Assembly (NCBI RefSeq): GCF_014207655.1
Contig: NZ_JACHHJ010000001.1
Location: 124,001 to 188,000, forward strand
Origin: Geomicrobium halophilum
Lineage (GTDB): Bacteria; Bacillota; Bacilli; Bacillales; Marinococcaceae
DNA: 64,000 nt
Reading direction: 5' to 3'
Position numbers and translations under genes: made by a program. Numbering within the stretch: position 1 is the first letter of the stretch; the number at the start of each line of letters is the position of its first letter. Positions 13,820 to 22,337 of this stretch are shown piece by piece. The notes under the pieces were generated by a model. That model searched no databases. It worked only from the letters and a program-made list of their open reading frames with translations, and was not told the origin of the DNA.

Positions 13820-14365
13820 GTGTTTCAAGGACAAGAAGTTATTCCGGCTGTTAAAGATATGAAGGACTTTGAGCGTATTTTGAAAAGAAATGAAGAATTC
13901 TTTGTGGTGCTGGAAGTCCATATTTCTCAACTAGCAAGGATGAGAAAGCTAGCCAAAGAAGTAAATAAAAGAATGATCTTGCATGCGGATCTCATTCAAG
14001 GATTAAGAAGTGACCGATATGCTGCGGAGTTCCTCTGTCAGACGATTAAACCTGCCGGTATTATTTCCACACGTTCGGATATGCTTCGAATTGCCAAGAA
14101 AAATCATATCATGGCGATTCAACGGCTATTTTTGTTAGATACACTCGCATTGCACACGAGTTTCCAACTCGCGCGAACCGTGGAGCCTGATGTGATCGAA
14201 TTGCTTCCAGGCATCATCCCTTCTTATATTCATAAGGTCCAAGAAGAAACAGGAATAGACGTCATTGCCGGAGGCTTAATCGAAACGGAAGATGACGTTA
14301 GAAAAGCATTAAAGGGTGGGGCGCAAGCGGTCACGACGTCGCGGCGTGACCTTTGGAATATGTAA
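13820..14365 (+). CDS. glpP: Glycerol uptake operon antiterminator
   Basis: GlpP is an RNA-binding antiterminator that, with glycerol 3-phosphate, opens the leader terminators of glp genes. The 181-residue protein is a TIM-barrel-like family member (B. subtilis GlpP has about 190). Recognisable blocks are HADLIQGL, DRYAAEFL, IISTRSDML, RLFLLDTLALHTS, EPDVIELLPGI, DVIAGGLIETEDDV and AVTTSRRDLW. The start is GTG at 13820 behind AAGGGG; upstream ATG choices lie inside glpD. In B. subtilis glpP precedes glpFK; here it closes the glpD unit, so its own expression depends on the leader it controls. Confidence 0.93.
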   Translation: MFQGQEVIPAVKDMKDFERILKRNEEFFVVLEVHISQLARMRKLAKEVNKRMILHADLIQGLRSDRYAAEFLCQTIKPAGIISTRSDMLRIAKKNHIMAIQRLFLLDTLALHTSFQLARTVEPDVIELLPGIIPSYIHKVQEETGIDVIAGGLIETEDDVRKALKGGAQAVTTSRRDLWNM

Positions 14366-14371
14366 TTTGTA

Positions 14372-14410
14372 AGCAGCCTCGAGTCAAAAAGTGGACTCGG
14401 GGCTGCTTTT
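14372..14410 (+). terminator. Terminator of glpD-glpP
   Basis: A stem of about 14 pairs, AGCAGCCTCGAGTC (14372-14385) with GACTCGGGGCTGCT (14394-14407), is followed by a short T run. Confidence 0.88.
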
Positions 14411-14715
14411 ATGTAATGGCTACGAATCGCAACGATAAGATAAGTCTTGAGAAACTTCAAATGGCGTGTACAAGCAATCCATACCTATACAGACGATTGG
14501 GAACTAACCTTCGTCTTCATTTCCATCAACATTCTGATATTTCCTCTTCGATCGTGTTTATGGATCCCTCTGGTAGACGCTCATCCCTTCACCCAACACG
14601 TTGATTTCACGGCAGTTTTCCGATTTTCTTCTTTCCATCAATGATATTCATCTGAATAAAACGTATGAATCTTGGACAATATCTCTATAGACATGTTTCT
14701 AGGGGGATCAAGGTG
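14411..14715. other. Intergenic stretch without recognisable gene
   Basis: About 300 bases between the glpP terminator and the next small gene. The open frames here lack ribosome sites and have no recognisable protein pattern. I see no clear promoter or structure. Confidence 0.5.
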
Positions 14716-14910
14716 ATGCTAACACTAGCGATATTAGTAAAGAGATATTCGGCATTAATTGGCGGCTATTTTCTGTTTTATTACCTGTATTCAGGAGAAC
14801 TTTACATCGATGTATTCGATGTCTCGATTCCCATATTCTTGATCATCGGTCTATCCTTCCTTAATGCATTGGGCGTACCTTACCTGAAAAAATTAGCCAC
14901 TGCAGAGTAA
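14716..14910 (+). CDS. Small two-helix membrane protein upstream of oxidase subunit I
   Basis: I do not recognise this 64-residue protein. Two hydrophobic stretches are visible, about residues 10-26 and 33-53, with a short acidic loop between. The ATG at 14716 is chosen because AGGGGGATCAAGGTG lies directly upstream; a longer frame beginning at 14665 has no ribosome site. It sits about 150 bases before the oxidase subunit I gene in the same direction. It might be a small oxidase-associated subunit, but no sequence evidence beyond position and membrane character supports this. Confidence 0.55.
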   Translation: MLTLAILVKRYSALIGGYFLFYYLYSGELYIDVFDVSIPIFLIIGLSFLNALGVPYLKKLATAE

Positions 14911-15058
14911 ATCAACGCGCCGAGGATATGTTAGGAAAAATAACAAATCATGTTTAAACGAACAATACACCATGAAAGCAATAAGGAATGAATCATACAT
15001 AGTCATTCTCCAAAAATACTTAAAAGCAACCGTGACTAAATATAGGGGGTAAACGAAC

Positions 15059-16930
15059 GTGATATATGAAGGTCCATCAACACGTCAAAAAAACGTCCTT
15101 TGGGACTGGCTGACGACCGTCGATCATAAAAAAATTGCCATTTTATATTTGATTACAGGTACCCTATTCTTACTGAAGGCAGGATTACTCGCTGTATTGA
15201 TGAGAATCCAGCTCATAGCTCCGGCCATGACGTTTCTAAGTGGACAAACCTATAATGAGCTTGTGACCATGCACGGTACGCTCATGTTATTCCTTGCCGT
15301 CGTACCCATTTCTTTTGGATTTATGAACTTTGTCATACCGCTGCAAATTGGTGCACGCGATGTGGCATTCCCGTTTGTAAATGCCCTGGGGTTCTGGCTC
15401 TTTTTCTTTGGGGGGGTTCTTCTTAGTCTGAGTTGGTTTTTCGGGGGAGCGCCGGACGCCGGATGGACCTCCTATGTTCCGCTTGCCAGCAGGGGTTTTG
15501 GGGGCGTTGGTATTGACTTCTACGTGCTTGGTCTGCAGGTTTCCGGCATTGGTACCCTCGTATCTGCCATTAACTTTATCGTAACGATTATTAATATGCG
15601 TGCGCCGGGCATGAGCATGATGCGTATACCCTTATTTACCTGGACGACGCTCGTTACATCCATTCTTGTCGTATTTGCTTTCACACCTCTTGCCGCTGGC
15701 CTTGCTCTCTTAATGCTGGACCGAATATTTGATGGTCAGTTCTTTATAACGGGAGAAGGTGGAAATGTTGTCATATGGCAGCATATTTTCTGGATTTTTG
15801 GTCACCCGGAAGTATACATTCTGGTCCTCCCTGCTTTTGGAATCATATCGGAGGTCATTCCTGCTTTCTCAAGAAAACGACTCTTCGGATATACAGCAAT
15901 GGTATTTGCAGTCATTATCATTGGTTTTTTAGGATTTATGGTTTGGGCCCACCACATGTTCACCGTCGGTTTAGGTCCCATTTCGAACACGGTTTTCGCG
16001 CTTACATCGATGGCCATTGCGATTCCAACGGGGATCAAGATTTTTAACTGGCTGTTTACTATGTGGGGGGGGAAGCTAACGTTTAATACAGCTATGTTAT
16101 TTGCAGCTTCCTTTGTACCCACGTTTGTCCTTGGAGGTGTGACCGGCGTGATGACAGCGATGGCTCCGGTGACTTCCCTTTACCATGATACGTATTTTGT
16201 CGTTGCCCACTTTCACTATATTATTGTTGGCGGGATTGTTCTCGGGTTATTGGCAGGGTTATTCTATTGGTACCCCAAAATGTTTGGCCATAAATTGAAT
16301 GAAACGCTTGGGATCATTACATTTGTCTTTTTCTATATTGGGTTCCACCTTACCTTCTTTATCCAACACCTCCTCGGATTGATGGGCATGCAACGAAGGG
16401 TATATACGTTTTTAGAAGGCGAGGGGCTGAGTACCATGAATTTCATTTCATCCATTGGTGCTTTTCTCATGTTGGGGGCATTCATTCTCTTAATGATCAA
16501 CATCATCTTCTCAGCTTATAAAGGTAAAAGGGCTGAAAGTGATCCATGGGACGGGCGGACACTGGAATGGTCCATACATACGCCTATTCCGGAGTACAAT
16601 TTTGCTCAAACTCCTCAGGTCCGATCCCTTGATCCTTTATTTTATGAGAAGGTTCATGGTGTGAGTAAGATGAAGCCGGCAGAACCGATGGATGAGATCC
16701 ACATGCCAAATGGAACGATTATCCCGTTCTTGATTAGTTTGGGGCTGTTTATAGCAGGTTTCGGCTTTATCAGTTTTCATTTGGACGTCTTCGTGTCCCC
16801 TTATATCTACATTACTATCGGAGGCCTTCTCACCTTTGGTTCAATGGCTGTACGTTCCATTAAAGATGATCATGGGTATCATATCTCAAAAGAAGATGTC
16901 GAAGATATGGAAAAGCATTTAAGCGAATGA
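15059..16930 (+). CDS. ctaD: Haem-copper oxidase subunit I (CtaD type), orphan
   Basis: This is the catalytic subunit of an aa3-type terminal oxidase, reducing O2 to water and pumping protons. The 623-residue length matches Bacillus CtaD, which carries two extra C-terminal helices. The haem a His lies in VTMHGTLMLF. GHPEVY supplies the CuB His, the D-pathway Glu and the crosslinked Tyr. WAHHMF gives the CuB His pair, and VAHFHYIIVGG gives the two haem ligands. The start is GTG at 15059 behind AGGGGGT. No subunit II, III or IV or haem A synthase gene is nearby, which is unusual because these are normally one operon. Confidence 0.9.
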   Translation: MIYEGPSTRQKNVLWDWLTTVDHKKIAILYLITGTLFLLKAGLLAVLMRIQLIAPAMTFLSGQTYNELVTMHGTLMLFLAVVPISFGFMNFVIPLQIGARDVAFPFVNALGFWLFFFGGVLLSLSWFFGGAPDAGWTSYVPLASRGFGGVGIDFYVLGLQVSGIGTLVSAINFIVTIINMRAPGMSMMRIPLFTWTTLVTSILVVFAFTPLAAGLALLMLDRIFDGQFFITGEGGNVVIWQHIFWIFGHPEVYILVLPAFGIISEVIPAFSRKRLFGYTAMVFAVIIIGFLGFMVWAHHMFTVGLGPISNTVFALTSMAIAIPTGIKIFNWLFTMWGGKLTFNTAMLFAASFVPTFVLGGVTGVMTAMAPVTSLYHDTYFVVAHFHYIIVGGIVLGLLAGLFYWYPKMFGHKLNETLGIITFVFFYIGFHLTFFIQHLLGLMGMQRRVYTFLEGEGLSTMNFISSIGAFLMLGAFILLMINIIFSAYKGKRAESDPWDGRTLEWSIHTPIPEYNFAQTPQVRSLDPLFYEKVHGVSKMKPAEPMDEIHMPNGTIIPFLISLGLFIAGFGFISFHLDVFVSPYIYITIGGLLTFGSMAVRSIKDDHGYHISKEDVEDMEKHLSE

Positions 16931-16945
16931 GATAAACGCATACAA

Positions 16946-17219
16946 GAGGATGTTCAAAAAGTCCGGGAAAACTTCCTCGAAAAAGAACATCACCTTTTCT
17001 TCGTGCGAGGAGGATTCGAGGAAGAGGATGCTAGAGCCGTCGAATTTCTGCGTCAGCTTGCGGGGTGAAGGAGGCCAGCGTTTTCACTTTCAGTGACAAG
17101 CTGGCACTAGCGCCTCCAGCGCGTCGCATGTACCCAAAACGTATCCTCGAAAAAAGAAAACCGCTTTTTCATCGTGCGAAGGAACGCTTACGAGGCAGCC
17201 AGCTGGCGCCTCGCTCCGC
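16946..17219. repeat. Dispersed MITE-like element, copy B1 (right end missing)
   Basis: From GAGGATGTTCAAAAAG onward this stretch is closely similar, in the same orientation, to 21805 to about 22080 (copy B2). Shared landmarks are CCGGGAAAACTTCCTCG, the hairpin-forming CCAGCG...CGCTGG region around TCACTTTCAGTGA, and CGTATCCTCGAAAAA. Similarity stops after CTCGCTCC near 17219, so the right terminus seen in B2 is absent. It has no coding potential that I can recognise. Confidence 0.8.
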
Positions 17220-17527
17220 TCCGTGAGCGATTTTTTGCCCTTTTGTAAGCCTTGACCTGTCATCATCTCGGAGCTGTAAGTAGGATGATGTCTTGGAGGG
17301 GACGTCTTATAGAGACTCGTTTTCAATAATATTTGGGTACGTACGGAGAATTGCTTGGGGATTCTGTCCTTCATCTTTGACCGAGCAGTTGTTGAGAAGG
17401 TACTGGGGAATAAGTGTTTCGTGTCATTATTGTATGCCTGGAACCTCCTATATGGATCATTCTGTCACGATTATTAAGGATGAAAAAAGCCATTCTTCCT
17501 AAGTGATTAGAAAGAACAGCAGTTTTT
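17220..17527. other. Intergenic stretch after repeat B1
   Basis: About 300 bases with no supported gene. Short open frames on both strands lack ribosome sites. The downstream minus-strand gene ends at 17528. Confidence 0.45.
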
Positions 17528-17884
17528 CTACTCCATAAACTGATCGATACATGCTTGAACAAGTGTTGCCCCTTGACTCAAGGCTGCACCTCCACCCATT
17601 GCTGTTGCTACGCCGATGATCTCAGAAATTTCTTCTTTCGTACATCCTTGATCCAGGCACCCTTTAGTGTGGTAGATGATGCAATATTCGTCTTGGGCAT
17701 GAACACTAATGGCCAAACCCGCCAATTGTTTATACTTCTGAGGGACATCGCCTTCCTGGAAACAAATGTCTGTAAATGTATGATAGGCGTGAACAAGTTC
17801 AGGCATCCTTTCCCGATACTTGCCAATACCCTCTTTGTATTGCATGAGCTGCTCTTCGATAGCGTGTCCTTTTTGGTGATCCAT
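17528..17884 (-). CDS. Carboxymuconolactone decarboxylase / AhpD-like family protein
   Basis: This 118-residue protein belongs to the carboxymuconolactone decarboxylase-like fold (AhpD group), small helical proteins often with peroxidase-associated CxxC chemistry. The family pattern is seen in LAGLAISVHAQDEYCIIYHTK, cut here at its core A-x-S-x-H-x-x-E-Y-C, followed by GCTKEEISEIIGVATAMGGG. Only the first Cys of the usual CxxC pair is present (C-x-x-Y-H), so thiol peroxidase activity is doubtful. The ATG at 17884 follows AAAGGAAG. It lies 39 bases downstream of splB on the same strand and could be in that operon. The substrate is unknown. Confidence 0.75.
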   Translation of the reverse strand: MDHQKGHAIEEQLMQYKEGIGKYRERMPELVHAYHTFTDICFQEGDVPQKYKQLAGLAISVHAQDEYCIIYHTKGCLDQGCTKEEISEIIGVATAMGGGAALSQGATLVQACIDQFME

Positions 17885-17923
17885 CCTAACACTTCCTTTT
17901 TATAGACTAAAAACTTCAAACGA

Positions 17924-18952
17924 TCAGGTGAAATACTCGAGCCTAGCTTCTGGAAAATACGTTTCAATAAAATGTCCAAGGGTATCCTTGATGTCCTCCT
18001 GCTCTTGATCGGTATAAATATACTTACCAATGCCGTAGCGGCCCCATTTCCATTTACGCTTGGATTCATCCAGTTCGAGCTTGGTCATCGGGTAGTTCTT
18101 TTGAATCACCCGTTTGGCCGGCTTGGTAAACCGATGTTGAATCATTTCAAACGTTAAATCTTTCTTCGCAAATGCTGGCAATGCTTGTTCCAATTTCTCC
18201 ATCATTTCTTGATAGCCTTCTCTCCATCCTTCATGTAAATAAATCGGCGCAATAATAAAACCTAAAGGATAACCAGCCTCTGCTACCTTAACGGCGGCCT
18301 GAATACGATCCTGGAGCTTGGATGTTCCTGGTTCAAAGTATTTGATAATATGGTTGTTATTAATGCTAAAGCGAAAGCGTGTCCGGCCATTATGATTCGC
18401 ATCGAGCAGGTGATCGACGTGGGCAAATTTCGTCACAAACCGAAGTTTTCCATGTTCCGATTGACCAAAATACTCAATTGCCCGTTTTAACGTGTGCGTT
18501 AAATGATCTACCCCCACAATATCAGAGGTACAGGACGCCTCAAATCGCGTCGGTTCCGGCGCCCGATCGTTGATGTAATGGTCAGCGGATGCAAAGATAT
18601 CATCGAGATTCACATACGTTCGGATGTAGGGTTTATCGCCCATCGTGGTTTGCAAGTAGCAATAATGGCAGTGACCCATACATCCTGTTACAAAGGGAAT
18701 CGCGTATTCTGCTGAAGGCTTGGACGTATCGAATTTAAGCGTTTTTCGAATCCCCAACACCAATGTTGATTTCGCGTTGCGGTATCTCTGAAAATGATTA
18801 TCGCCCGGAATATTCCGCACTTGGTTATGAGATGTCGTTTCCCTGATTTCAATGCCCATGTTTTCGAATTTGGACGTTAATTCCTTAGCCAGTGGGTATT
18901 CCATAGCTCGAGGTTCAACATATACAAGTTCGGGGACAAATGGTTTAACCAT
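17924..18952 (-). CDS. splB: Spore photoproduct lyase
   Basis: SplB is a radical-SAM enzyme that reverses the thymine dimer (spore photoproduct) formed by UV in spore DNA, acting at germination. With the start at 18952 (MVKPFVPELVYVEPR) the protein has 342 residues, the family length. The cluster motif CMGHCHYC supplies Cys 91, 95 and 98. Cys141 in FEASCTSDIVG is the hydrogen-atom donor. The C-terminus KWGRYGIGKYIY is conserved. A longer frame upstream is only overlap with splA; the two genes overlap by 8 bases. In B. subtilis spl is transcribed in the forespore by sigma G; I could not fix a promoter here. Confidence 0.96.
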   Translation of the reverse strand: MVKPFVPELVYVEPRAMEYPLAKELTSKFENMGIEIRETTSHNQVRNIPGDNHFQRYRNAKSTLVLGIRKTLKFDTSKPSAEYAIPFVTGCMGHCHYCYLQTTMGDKPYIRTYVNLDDIFASADHYINDRAPEPTRFEASCTSDIVGVDHLTHTLKRAIEYFGQSEHGKLRFVTKFAHVDHLLDANHNGRTRFRFSINNNHIIKYFEPGTSKLQDRIQAAVKVAEAGYPLGFIIAPIYLHEGWREGYQEMMEKLEQALPAFAKKDLTFEMIQHRFTKPAKRVIQKNYPMTKLELDESKRKWKWGRYGIGKYIYTDQEQEDIKDTLGHFIETYFPEARLEYFT

Positions 18953-19202
18953 AGTATTCCTCGAACTCTGTTCCACCGAAGGCATCCCGATAAGCCCTCT
19001 CTGCTTCATGAGATGTACGATACACAGCCACCTCTTCGGTGAACGGATAATAGGTCTCATATAAAAAAAGAGATAACTTTTCCGGGTTTTCAGGGTTTTC
19101 AACTACAGCTGCCTCTTGAACATTGGCTACATCTTGGGCATGGGGATTACGAATAATCACATAAACAATCTCGCCTGGATGGAAAGATTCGTTTAGATCC
19201 AT
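18945..19202 (-). CDS. splA: Transcriptional regulator of the spl operon, TRAP-like
   Basis: SplA is a small negative regulator of splAB expression, described as related to the RNA-binding TRAP protein. The 85-residue product starting at 19202 reads MDLNESFHPGEIVYV, followed by RNPHAQDVANVQEA and FLYETYYPFTEE, blocks I recall from B. subtilis SplA (79 residues). The ATG lies behind AGGTG; a longer in-frame start at 19319 would add 39 unconserved residues. Its stop overlaps the splB start, so the pair is co-translated. Confidence 0.85.
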   Translation of the reverse strand: MDLNESFHPGEIVYVIIRNPHAQDVANVQEAAVVENPENPEKLSLFLYETYYPFTEEVAVYRTSHEAERAYRDAFGGTEFEEYYG

Positions 19203-19291
19203 GTTTTCACCTAGCTTTCTTGTTGTATTTAAGGATGAGCATGGTGTACGAGCTCCACTAGCTAAAATGACTGGAACCTTCATGAACGATC

Positions 19292-19555
19292 TCAATCCGT
19301 TGCGTACCGTTTCCACCATTCTGGTCGTACATAAAGGATAAACGCGGCTACGTGAGCCACAAGTACATTAAACGTCACAATAATCATGAAGATGGCATGG
19401 GTCATGGGTGTGAGCATATCCATCACATAAAATCCAGACATTATCCACATCACGATCAAAAAGGGCAGACTCACTATGGCTAGCCAACGTTTTTCGATCC
19501 ACATAAAGACCGGTGTGGCGCTGGCAATGAATAAATATAAAAAGAAAATGTCCAT
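19292..19555 (-). CDS. Small three-helix membrane protein
   Basis: I do not recognise this 87-residue protein. Three hydrophobic segments are visible (about 3-20, 25-45 and 53-75), separated by short loops, with a charged C-terminus PEWWKRYATD. A perfect AAGGAGG site lies seven bases before the ATG at 19555, so it is very likely expressed. It is 89 bases upstream of splA on the same strand and may be the first gene of that unit, which would suggest a role in spores; this is position-based inference only. Confidence 0.65.
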   Translation of the reverse strand: MDIFFLYLFIASATPVFMWIEKRWLAIVSLPFLIVMWIMSGFYVMDMLTPMTHAIFMIIVTFNVLVAHVAAFILYVRPEWWKRYATD

Positions 19556-19768
19556 TGCAACCTCCTTATAGTACTATGATGTCAATTCAGAGCGAGACTA
19601 AACACACTTTGGTATGTTTCCAGTAATCCTGTTTTTTAGAAAGATTTGGATGTATACAGAGGTGAACCTATTTCTTGATATTCTTTGCATGAATGGATTT
19701 ATTCGAGGGAGAGTAATACTGCCACTTTTTAAAGGAGCGGTGTATTTCTCGAAGGGGGCCATGTTGTT

Positions 19769-20173
19769 ATGTATGAATTACAATCACGAATCAATGGGTT
19801 AGAAATGCCGATTCAACAATTAGAGCGTAAGTTGAAACCTCTTGGCTATGATACGGGGGGTGGTTGGGAATACGACCATGGTTATATGGATTATAAAATG
19901 GCCGAGGACCATAAAGGGTATCAATTTTTACGTATTCCTTTTTTCGCAACAGATGGGGACATTGGAAGTGAAAATGCAACGGTCGTTTTGGGAACACCGT
20001 TTCTGTTAGCCCACAGATATGAAGCAGGCATTGACCATGAGGCCAACACGGCGTATAGCGCTTTATGGAATCAATTTTCCTCACCAGAAGAAAAAGACGC
20101 CTATGTTGAAGAAAACGATGTGCAGGAAGGGACGAAGCTCGTTCGTGAGCTGGAACAAGCACTTTTAACTTGA
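19769..20173 (+). CDS. yugN: YugN-like family protein
   Basis: This 134-residue protein matches the YugN-like family of Bacilli, whose function is unknown. The characteristic blocks are LKPLGYDTGGGWEYDHGYMD, the DYK plus YQFLRIPF segment, and VVLGTPFLLAHRYE. It is predicted to be soluble, with no signal or membrane segment. The ATG at 19769 is preceded by GAAGGGGG about ten bases upstream. It is transcribed away from the spl genes and toward uvsE. Confidence 0.82.
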   Translation: MYELQSRINGLEMPIQQLERKLKPLGYDTGGGWEYDHGYMDYKMAEDHKGYQFLRIPFFATDGDIGSENATVVLGTPFLLAHRYEAGIDHEANTAYSALWNQFSSPEEKDAYVEENDVQEGTKLVRELEQALLT

Positions 20174-20449
20174 GCACTCTGACCTTTCCGGTTGAGCGAT
20201 ATTGAGGATGATTGGTTAAGATGAATCGATGTAGGGAGGGCGTATGAACCACATACCAGAAGGTTTCATTCAACTGTGCTCGGCTCTGCATTGACCATCA
20301 CGGGTTACGCCCGTTCGTAACAATAAAAACGATACACCCAAAAAAGGGGTCCGTTCAATAAAAGCTTACGGACAGCCTCTTACTGCAGGATCGTGCAAAA
20401 GATTTTAACTGCTGAAAAGATGGACGGAATAGAGGTGGAAAGGATGACC

Positions 20450-21409
20450 ATGGTACGTCTCGGTTATGTTGCTATGAGTATGGAATTAACGAACGCATCC
20501 CCATCAAAAGCGATGACGTATGCCCAATTTCAGAAGATCAGCGATCGGAATGCTGCCATTCGCAAATTGGAACGCATTGCTCATTCAAATATCCAAACGA
20601 CACTGAGGATACTCAAGCATAATGCGGCTTCTGAGATTCATTTTTATCGTTTAACCTCTCGTTTAATCCCGCTAGCTAACCATGAAGAGCTTCTCGATTG
20701 GAATTATATGAACCCCTTACGTGGGGCCCTAGGTGAGGTAGGAGATTATGCCAAAAAACAAGAAATGCGAATGGATTTTCATCCTGACCACTTTGTCGTT
20801 ATAAACTCTCCAAATAAACAAACGGTCAAACAGTCCATAAAGACGTTACACTTGCATCTTTTGTTATTACGGGCCATGGGTATTGACCCGATTCATCGTT
20901 GTGTGATGCATGTTGGTGGAAACTATAAGGACAAAGAAAAGTCATTGGAGCGATTTATCGATAATTGGATGCTCGTTCCAACATCAATTCAAAAGATGAT
21001 TATGCTTGAAAATGACGATACTTCATTTACTTTGGACGATACCCTTTACTTATGTGAAAAGCTTGGGATACCGCTCGTATTCGATTACCATCATCACCTT
21101 GCCCATCATCGCCATGCAAATTGGAGCGACAGCTGGGATCGAGTCGTGCAAACCTGGGAAAATTCGCCTTTACCAATCAAAATGCACATATCAAGTCCTA
21201 AAAGTGCAAATGCCTTTCGTCATCATGCGGATGATATCGACACTGCCATGTTTTTCAGATTTTTAAAAGAGATCAAGGGAAGCGTACCGCAAATTGACTG
21301 TATGATTGAGGCCAAAAGAAAGGATGAAGCACTCTTCAAAGTAATGGAAGACGTTAAAAAAAGAGAAGACGTTGACATCATTGATGGCTCTTCCTTTCTC
21401 TTGAAATAA
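20450..21409 (+). CDS. uvsE: UV DNA damage endonuclease
   Basis: UvsE (UVDE) nicks DNA directly 5' of cyclobutane dimers, (6-4) photoproducts and other lesions, starting an alternative excision repair path. The 319-residue TIM-barrel protein has MVRLGYVAMS, the FHPDHFVVINSP metal-binding His block, HVGGNYKDKEKSLERF, MIMLENDDTSFTLDD with the metal Glu, and VFDYHHHLAHH. The ATG at 20450 has GGAAAGG six bases upstream and fits the family start; longer in-frame starts are weaker. Together with splAB it makes this interval a UV-damage repair island bounded by repeats B1 and B2. Confidence 0.94.
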   Translation: MVRLGYVAMSMELTNASPSKAMTYAQFQKISDRNAAIRKLERIAHSNIQTTLRILKHNAASEIHFYRLTSRLIPLANHEELLDWNYMNPLRGALGEVGDYAKKQEMRMDFHPDHFVVINSPNKQTVKQSIKTLHLHLLLLRAMGIDPIHRCVMHVGGNYKDKEKSLERFIDNWMLVPTSIQKMIMLENDDTSFTLDDTLYLCEKLGIPLVFDYHHHLAHHRHANWSDSWDRVVQTWENSPLPIKMHISSPKSANAFRHHADDIDTAMFFRFLKEIKGSVPQIDCMIEAKRKDEALFKVMEDVKKREDVDIIDGSSFLLK

Positions 21410-21504
21410 ACCGTCCTGGGTTTACTCTTTTTAAAGATACATATGCATAATTTCTTCATTGAACGTGGATTATACGAATATCTCACAAAGGGGGTGTAAT
21501 CTTA

Positions 21505-21738
21505 ATGAGTGCAATACAGCGCACAGCCTTAGTTCTCGTTATTATTGGAGCTATTAACTGGGGGTTTATTGGATTTTTACAATTTGATTTGGTAGCGACA
21601 ATTTTCGGTGGTCAAGAATCCGTATTAGCAAGAATCATTTATGGACTTGTTGGCATCAGTGGATTGTATGCTATAACCTTGCTTCTTAAGCCTTCTTCAG
21701 ACCTGGAGGGTGATGATAACCCCCAGCCGACTCCATAG
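21505..21738 (+). CDS. DUF378 family small membrane protein (YuzA-like)
   Basis: This 77-residue protein shows the DUF378 signature: the first helix ALVLVIIGAINWGFIGF with the conserved G-x-I-N-W, then DLVATIFG, and the second helix IIYGLVGISGLYAI. The last 14 residues are acidic and proline-rich. The function of the family is unknown. The start at 21505 follows AAAGGGGGTG. It lies between uvsE and the repeat B2, in the same direction as uvsE. Confidence 0.85.
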   Translation: MSAIQRTALVLVIIGAINWGFIGFLQFDLVATIFGGQESVLARIIYGLVGISGLYAITLLLKPSSDLEGDDNPQPTP

Positions 21739-21804
21739 CATAACGGAGTAAATCCAATGGTCTACTGACGGTTGGGCTTTACTCACGATGAAGAATCTAT
21801 TATA

Positions 21805-22254
21805 GAGGATGTTCAAAAATTCCGGGAAAACTTCCTCGAAAAAGAACATCACTTTTTCTTCGTTCGAGGATGTTTCGAGGAAGAGGATGCTAGGGCCGCC
21901 AAATTTCTGCGTCAGCTTGCGGGGTGAAGGAGGCCAGCGTTGTCACTTTCAGTGACACGCTGGCACTAGTACCTTCGGCGCGTCGCACGTACAAAAAACG
22001 TATCCTCGAAAAAGAAAACCGCTTTTTCATCTCACGAAGGAACGCTTACGAAGCAGCAGCCAGCTGGCGCTTCGCTCCTCGGAAAAGAACCCTCCTTTTC
22101 CTTCGTGAGAGGGATGCTTTCGTGGTGCAAGCAGGATGCTCGAGACGGGCTTCCTTGCATCCCGAGAATAAGAAAATCTAGACTCGCCATTTTGGGGTAA
22201 GTTAACATTTTCTAAAACTTTTCGGCTCTTTTTGTCTTCCTTTTTGACACGCAC
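21805..22254. repeat. Dispersed MITE-like element, copy B2 (complete, with target duplication)
   Basis: This 450-bp non-coding element begins GAGGATGTTCAAAAA and ends TTTTTGACACGCAC, imperfect terminal inverted repeats of the form TTCAAAAAG. It is flanked by TTATA on both sides (21800-21804 and 22255-22259), a likely 5-bp target duplication. The interior contains an inverted repeat, CCAGCGTTGTCAC against GTGACACGCTGG, around TTTCA. Its right end, read on the minus strand, is closely similar to the start of copy A at 32740. Confidence 0.82.
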
Positions 22255-22337
22255 TTATAGGGCATCGACGAACCAGATATAATGTTCCCAATGGGCATGC
22301 AAGCCATTATCTGCGGTAATAGAGAAGGAGTGTTTAT

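Noticed and set aside
14353-14644. Two overlapping plus-strand frames after glpP
   Set aside because: Neither has a ribosome site; one begins inside the glpP stop region and spans its terminator.
19203-19300. Sigma G promoter for splAB
   Set aside because: I could not find a -35/-10 pair with acceptable spacing and match, so no promoter is claimed.
21006-21266. 86-codon plus-strand frame inside uvsE
   Set aside because: It lies wholly within a well-supported gene in another frame and has no independent signals.
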